From Amoebophrya sp. AT5.2 (lineage: Eukaryota; Sar; Dinophyceae; Syndiniales; Amoebophryaceae): a DNA stretch of 10,958 bases. The stretch's first letter is position 1. Each line of letters opens with the position of its first letter. The notes beneath the pieces were generated by a model that saw only the letters and a program-made list of their open reading frames with translations, searched no databases and was not told the origin of the DNA. The position numbers and the translations under genes are program-made. Positions 9,501 through 10,958 of this stretch are shown here, in pieces. Location of the stretch: the NCBI GenBank assembly GCA_005223375.1, contig RXOD01006209.1, positions 1-10,958 of the forward strand, written 5' to 3'.

Positions 9501-10773
9501 GGCAGGGGCGCCGCCGTAGCTCAAGTGCAACGCACCGGTTAATGTGATGTAGCACTTATCCGTCAGTGGCGTCACGACTAATCGCGGCGTGTTCCCGAGG
9601 TACTCGTAGCTGTACTTGTAGCACGAGATTGTCTGTCGCAAAATACAATCGTCCGTCACCTCGCCCCCGATCGACGTCGTTACGGGCGTGTCGCTGGTAT
9701 ACCAGTAGTACCGGAGCTGTTTCGACCAGTTGAAGTCGTTCAGCGCGTGACATTTGTCCTCCAGCAGGTTCTCCAGTACGGTGATGCCGTGCACGTCCAG
9801 CACAATCAGCGCGCCCATGAGAAGGCGCTGCAGCTTGCTAAGGTTCTCCCGCACGAGTAGCACGGAATTGGTGAGCTGCGTGTTGTGGAACTTAATGTTG
9901 TCCTGCATAGGCTTAAACGACCGGGAAGCATCGTCCATCTCCTCCATCATAATGATGGCCTTCTCGGTTTCTGTCGCGTGTGGTTGTGGTATGATGAAAT
10001 TTTTATCTTAATTGGTTTCTGTCGCGTGGTGTGGTATCCATCGTATTCATTGTATAATGTTTAAGTTTAGGGCAGTCTTCAGATTAGATTTTAATTTATA
10101 AGTCAGGGGGATAATTGCGGGCTCCGAACCTCGCGTGCCTTATCTTAGGTGATCAACCAGTTAAAGAGGTAAAATCTAACGAAGTAAAACTACTGTTTGT
10201 AATAAATTGTAATTGTATTTCATGATGGTATTGCCGTTAGTAGCGGTTACTTTGCTTTCTTAGACTAGCGACAAAGTTCATAGGTTGTGAGTAAAAATGG
10301 TATGAAAGTAGACCTTCTGTCCAGTGGATCTGGTCGATGAAGAGCAGGTTTTGGCTCGCCGTCGGGCCGAAGAGCCAGTCTCGGCGCATCCGCCCGTCTT
10401 CCGGGTAGGTCGACACCGCTCTCGCTCCGTCCACGTAGAGGCCCTCGATCATCTGGTTCTCGATGTCGCACAGCCAGTGTTCTACCGGCTTCGTCGTCTC
10501 CACGATCTGCGCGAAGTCGACGTGTTCCCCCACGTGGTCCTTCATGCCCGTGATTGTGTTTGCCTCCGTGAAGATGACGTGGTTGATGCTGTCGAAGCAC
10601 TTCACTAGGTGCTCCTGCACCGCCCGCGGGTTCCGCGTCTGCGACAGAATCGACAGCAGCTCGTCGTTGGAGAGAAAGTAGAACCGCGGGAAGCCCTGCC
10701 GCTTCGTCTCCAGGTACGCCTCGAGCGACTTCTGCACCGCGTCCAGCGTCTCGTTGGCCCAGGAGAGCTGGTC
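140..10773 (-). CDS. Axonemal dynein heavy chain, DNAH6-like inner-arm type (partial gene, 10 exons joined)
   Basis: The gene codes for the force-producing ATPase of an axonemal dynein, which steps along outer-doublet microtubules in cilia or flagella. The ten exons listed in the summary join in phases 1,0,2,1,2,1,0,2,0,1 and give about 2757 residues (numbered here from exon 1). Visible in order: linker end, AAA1 P-loop GPAGTGKT (311-318), AAA1 Walker B FDEFNR (362-367), AAA2 P-loop GLTMCGKS (592-599), AAA3 P-loop GDTGVGKS (945-952), an altered AAA4 P-loop (1292-1300), stalk with microtubule-binding domain (about 1517-1850), AAA5 and AAA6. Full heavy chains have roughly 4000-4500 residues, so the N-terminal tail and the C-terminal domain are outside the window. 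The match to DNAH6 is from memory of the family. DNAH1, 3, 7 or 12-type paralogues are less likely. All introns are GT-AG. Those not listed separately below are 8114-7857, 4549-4364, 3860-3723 and 726-531; I see nothing else in them. Confidence 0.93.
531..726 (-). other. Intron 9 (196 bases)
   Basis: Donor GTACTA, acceptor CCCTCCACCAG with a clear pyrimidine tract, phase 0 on both sides. The joined protein reads GGRVTDDK-DVRLICAVLL, a conserved AAA6 motif, which confirms both borders. Confidence 0.9.
727..2164 (-). CDS. Dynein exon 9: AAA6
   Basis: The exon has one base completing Leu and 479 codons (phase 0 out). It starts YFCISYMGLIDPMYQYSLEYF, the invariant AAA6 entry. RGLFEDHKMIFSFMI and EWSFLLRG follow. 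ESPPFDLLGSF, TPIIFVLSAGADPTAYL, ISLGQGQGPKAEKLI and WACLQNCHLAASWM are all typical AAA6 blocks. KITNEPPKGVKANM, FFHAVILQRRKFGPIGWNI and CNYGGRVTDDK close the exon. An acidic, glycine-rich insert of about 26 residues (near 1848-1771) separates the first helical block from the AAA6 core. AAA6 does not bind nucleotide but closes the ring. The donor is GACAAG|GTACTA. Confidence 0.95.
2194..2217. repeat. (TGAAA)n pentanucleotide repeat, 4.8 units
   Basis: Four perfect TGAAA units and a partial fifth. On the coding strand it reads as TTTCA units, 30-52 bases before the acceptor of intron 8, so it lies where the branch point and upstream pyrimidines are expected. Confidence 0.95.
2562..2587. repeat. 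(TC)13 microsatellite
   Basis: Thirteen perfect TC units. On the coding strand this is (GA)13, starting 30 bases inside intron 8 from its donor. It is likely variable in length between individuals. Confidence 0.97.
2617..3722 (-). CDS. Dynein exon 8: returning stalk helix (CC2), AAA5 and strut
   Basis: The exon has 368 codons plus two bases (phase 2). It opens VAALRQKLFAAKRKAEQL, continuing CC2. Then comes the AAA5 entry (IMLAAGFIAYIGPYTAEYR), [20 protein letters not shown] (about 1914-1933) and KLSNPNFLRTLENGIRYG. LDPSIEPVLLKQ and NPHYLPEICIKVTVINFTVT complete AAA5, which does not bind nucleotide in dyneins. The end, from about residue 2020, is charged and helical and corresponds to the strut (buttress) that contacts the stalk. 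The true exon ends at TCGATGTT|GTATTT, not at the open-frame stop about 30 bases further on. The spliced frame LSMLYFCISYMGLIDPMYQY matches the family. Confidence 0.94.
3861..4363 (-). CDS. Dynein exon 7: microtubule-binding domain of the stalk
   Basis: The exon has two bases completing Asn and 167 codons (phase 0 out). It starts with the CC1 end (QRDLDEALPEYYKAIKALDA), then the hinge DKKDITEIKSFAKPP with the conserved proline pair. The globular tip follows: AVCLLMGEKENWDSAKK, FLDDLKTYDKD, DFQPDVVKKVS and CMWVRAMEVYGRV. The exon ends in the start of the returning helix CC2 (EPKKAKL...). It is thus nearly a one-exon MTBD. The segment at residues 1696-1710 is very lysine-rich. The acceptor is CACAACCAG|AT and the donor is GATAAG|GTATGC. 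Confidence 0.94.
4550..5046 (-). CDS. Dynein exon 6: AAA4 end and outgoing stalk helix (CC1)
   Basis: The exon has one base completing Trp, 165 codons and one base (phase 1). It begins W-YKPWPADALYSVAERYY, the expected sequence directly after the IDW of AAA4. It continues through TPTSYLELIKLF, the block just before the stalk. From about residue 1517 to the exon end there is a long charged heptad-like helix (KLDRYKIGVKKLGETKVIV and on), the CC1 strand of the stalk that carries the microtubule-binding tip. The donor is ATCAAAA|GTATTC. After splicing the frame runs ANDIK-N-SVQRDLDEALP. Confidence 0.93.
5047..5512 (-). other. Intron 5 (466 bases, the longest)
   Basis: The intron has donor GTGCTG and acceptor CTACCTTCAG with a moderate pyrimidine tract. 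Plus-strand open frames cross it but have no recognisable similarity and continue antisense over exons. I see no repeat, RNA gene or second gene in it. Confidence 0.87.
5513..6392 (-). CDS. Dynein exon 5: AAA4 with altered Walker A
   Basis: The exon has two bases completing Gly, 292 codons, then two bases (phase 2). It opens with WMHEAARCFRDRLIN, the conserved helix before AAA4. The P-loop place reads GVSGVGRKS (5976-5950, residues 1292-1300) where axonemal dyneins usually have G-x-G-G-x-G-K-Q-S: the Walker A lysine is Arg (codon AGA at 5958-5956) and the next residue is Lys. FLFSDTQI (Walker B place), INNVLNTGEVPNLF and SPVGEGFRARCRQFPSIINC are normal. So the fold is kept, but nucleotide binding or hydrolysis at AAA4 may be weak. 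The donor GACTG|GTGCTG splits the Trp codon of IDW. Confidence 0.95.
6393..6567 (-). other. Intron 4 (175 bases)
   Basis: The intron runs from GTACAG to GCGAATAG. Joining gives IQG-MMMIDVKKGFEKQ, which fits the family at the AAA3-AAA4 boundary. A run of nine T followed by AG (minus strand, 6542-6532) lies only 36 bases from the donor. Used as an acceptor it would lead to a stop after two codons. Confidence 0.82.
6568..7211 (-). CDS. Dynein exon 4: AAA3
   Basis: The exon has one base completing a Gly codon, 214 codons, and one base left over (phase 1). AAA3 binds and hydrolyses ATP and gates the AAA1 cycle in dyneins. Its P-loop GDTGVGKS is at 7192-7169 and intact. NFSAQTSS, LEKKRKNLLGAP and Walker B FIDDLNMP (1009-1016) follow. 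Then come YGAQPPIELLRQ, GGFYDRK, ACGPPGGGRNKVTPR and HYTFNLRDPAKMIQ. All key positions look usable. The donor is CAAG|GTACAG. The weak point is the 5' border (see intron 3). Confidence 0.93.
7212..7359 (-). other. Intron 3 (148 bases), acceptor uncertain
   Basis: The donor GTAAGT is clear. The chosen acceptor is GATGAAAG|GTTCC (exon start 7211). It gives LMHAGFHILFAGDTG, with the same distance between the VPT block and the P-loop as other heavy chains (from memory), and keeps phase 2. About 80 bases before it hold no other AG, but the pyrimidine tract is weak. One alternative in frame is GACAGAG|A (exon start 7295), which would add 28 residues. An oligo-T acceptor at 7314-7313 is out of frame. 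Confidence 0.65.
7360..7856 (-). CDS. Dynein exon 3: AAA2 small domain to AAA3 entry
   Basis: The exon has 165 codons plus two bases (phase 2 out). It starts FCAHLLPFYREEL, the helical segment after AAA2. It carries the WTLGGNL element (family pattern W-x-x-G-G-N-L) and ends with NILVPTEETTSQ, the VPT block that normally comes 20-25 residues before the AAA3 P-loop. It is in phase 0 with exon 2. The donor GCGGG|GTAAGT is the strongest donor in the window. Confidence 0.92.
7857..8114 (-). other. Intron 2 (258 bases)
   Basis: The intron has donor GTACTC and acceptor ATACCACAG. Before the acceptor there is a good pyrimidine stretch (CACACTTCCTTTCCC on the minus strand). A minus-strand frame stays open through part of it but shows no dynein similarity. 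Confidence 0.87.
8115..9970 (-). CDS. Dynein exon 2: linker end, AAA1 and AAA2
   Basis: This is the longest exon: two bases completing a codon plus 618 codons. AAA1 is the principal ATP hydrolysis site. Its P-loop GPAGTGKT is at 9500-9477 (residues 311-318), Walker B with the catalytic Glu is CFDEFNR (361-367), and sensor 1 is in FITMNPGYAGRAELPDNLK. The YEYLG...TPLTDKCY block before the P-loop is also present. AAA2 has P-loop GLTMCGKS (8657-8634), then GPVDAIWIENMNTVLDDNK, and ASPATVSRCGM with the arginine presented to AAA1. All residues expected for a working AAA1 are there. YSEGF, the HYDFGMRAVKSVLVMAG block and LCLANGERIKL resemble DNAH6 most closely, by memory. An extra stretch of about 12 residues lies before AAA1. 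The donor is GAGAAG|GTACTC in phase 0. Confidence 0.96.
9966..10037. repeat. Duplicated 3' splice-site segment
   Basis: Bases 9966-9980 and 10014-10028 are identical for 15 bases. The following 12 and 9 bases are near-identical and differ by a 3-base gap. On the minus strand both copies read CGACAG|AAACC, so the acceptor of intron 1 exists twice, 48 bases apart. The downstream copy (exon start 9970) keeps the dynein frame. The upstream copy (exon start 10018) would run E-T-N and then a TAA stop. Confidence 0.9.
9971..10313 (-). other. Intron 1 (343 bases)
   Basis: The intron runs from GTCTAC to CGACAG. It is A/T-rich and holds no coding frame. Its last part contains two near-copies of the 3' splice site, described separately. 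Nothing else is recognisable. Confidence 0.85.
10314..10773 (-). CDS. Dynein exon 1: C-terminal part of the linker domain
   Basis: The exon has 153 codons plus one base (phase 1 out). It holds the strongly conserved linker block KRQGFPRFYFLSNDELLSIL near residues 24-43, followed by TRNPRAVQEHL and CFDSI. The linker is the mechanical lever that swings across the AAA ring during the power stroke. The donor is GAAG|GTCTAC. The codon split across the junction joins to exon 2 as WTEETEKAI, which agrees with the family pattern at this place. The 5' border rests on a pyrimidine tract and AAG|GAC and is less sure than the 3' border. Confidence 0.88.
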
Positions 10774-10958
10774 CTTCATTAGAGGGGTGAAAAACCCATT
10801 TTCGGTGGCATTTCCGCCAGGTAGATGATTCGCCTATTGCCGAGACAGAATATGAGACGAAATACGAAACAAAATACAAGACAACACAGGAAAATAAGCC
10901 GACTCATTCTTGCACCCCCTGCCCGTCGCTTTGCGGTGCTACTGCTAGCTCCCTCCCT
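10774..10958 (-). other. 3' part of an upstream intron
   Basis: No reading frame here continues the dynein linker. Read on the minus strand, the stretch ends in a pyrimidine-rich run (bases about 10797-10782) and AATGAAG, which makes a plausible acceptor just before the GAC codon at 10773. The donor lies beyond the window or cannot be recognised. The first AG after the pyrimidine run was taken as the splice site. A slightly longer exon 1 cannot be excluded. Confidence 0.6.

Noticed and set aside
1..10958. Novel defence system, mobile element, CRISPR or RNA gene
   Set aside because: Both strands were read through; all conserved signal belongs to one dynein gene, and the introns hold only simple repeats. 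No array, terminal inverted repeat, transposase or tRNA/rRNA pattern was seen.

Overview
This is eukaryotic nuclear DNA. It holds one gene: the middle and back two-thirds of an axonemal dynein heavy chain, coded on the minus strand, so the gene runs from high to low coordinates. I can place ten exons (10773..10314, 9970..8115, 7856..7360, 7211..6568, 6392..5513, 5046..4550, 4363..3861, 3722..2617, 2164..727, 530..140). They join with GT-AG borders and consistent phases into about 2757 codons without a stop. The first coding exons (N-terminal tail, about the first third of such a protein) lie beyond base 10958. The last ones (C-terminal domain) lie below base 1. No second gene, RNA gene, mobile element or CRISPR array is visible on either strand.

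Layout from the 5' end of the gene: 10958-10774 is intron tail. Exon 1 is the end of the linker domain. Exon 2 is the linker end, AAA1 (the main ATPase) and AAA2. Exon 3 joins AAA2 to AAA3. Exon 4 is AAA3. Exon 5 is AAA4. Exon 6 ends AAA4 and starts the stalk coiled coil. Exon 7 carries the microtubule-binding tip. Exon 8 is the returning stalk helix, AAA5 and its strut. Exon 9 is most of AAA6. Exon 10 ends AAA6 and leads to the C-terminal domain. Single exons follow domain limits fairly well.

The motor motifs in AAA1, the AAA2 P-loop and the AAA3 P-loop are intact, so the gene looks functional. By remembered family sequences the closest match is the DNAH6 type of single-headed inner-arm dynein, for example in AAA1-AAA2, the MTBD flanks and the AAA6 entry. 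This orthology is an inference without a search.

Organism: presence of an axonemal dynein means a species with motile cilia or flagella. Few long exons (0.4-1.9 kb) with introns of about 140-470 bases, G/C-rich third codon positions in exons and A/T-richer introns suggest a protist or alga rather than an animal. I cannot name the lineage.

There is no sign of a new biological system. The points worth a second look are a degenerate AAA4 Walker A (Lys to Arg), a duplicated 3' splice site whose upstream copy leads straight to a stop, a poorly defined acceptor before AAA3, and a possible intronic poly(A) signal at the 3' edge.
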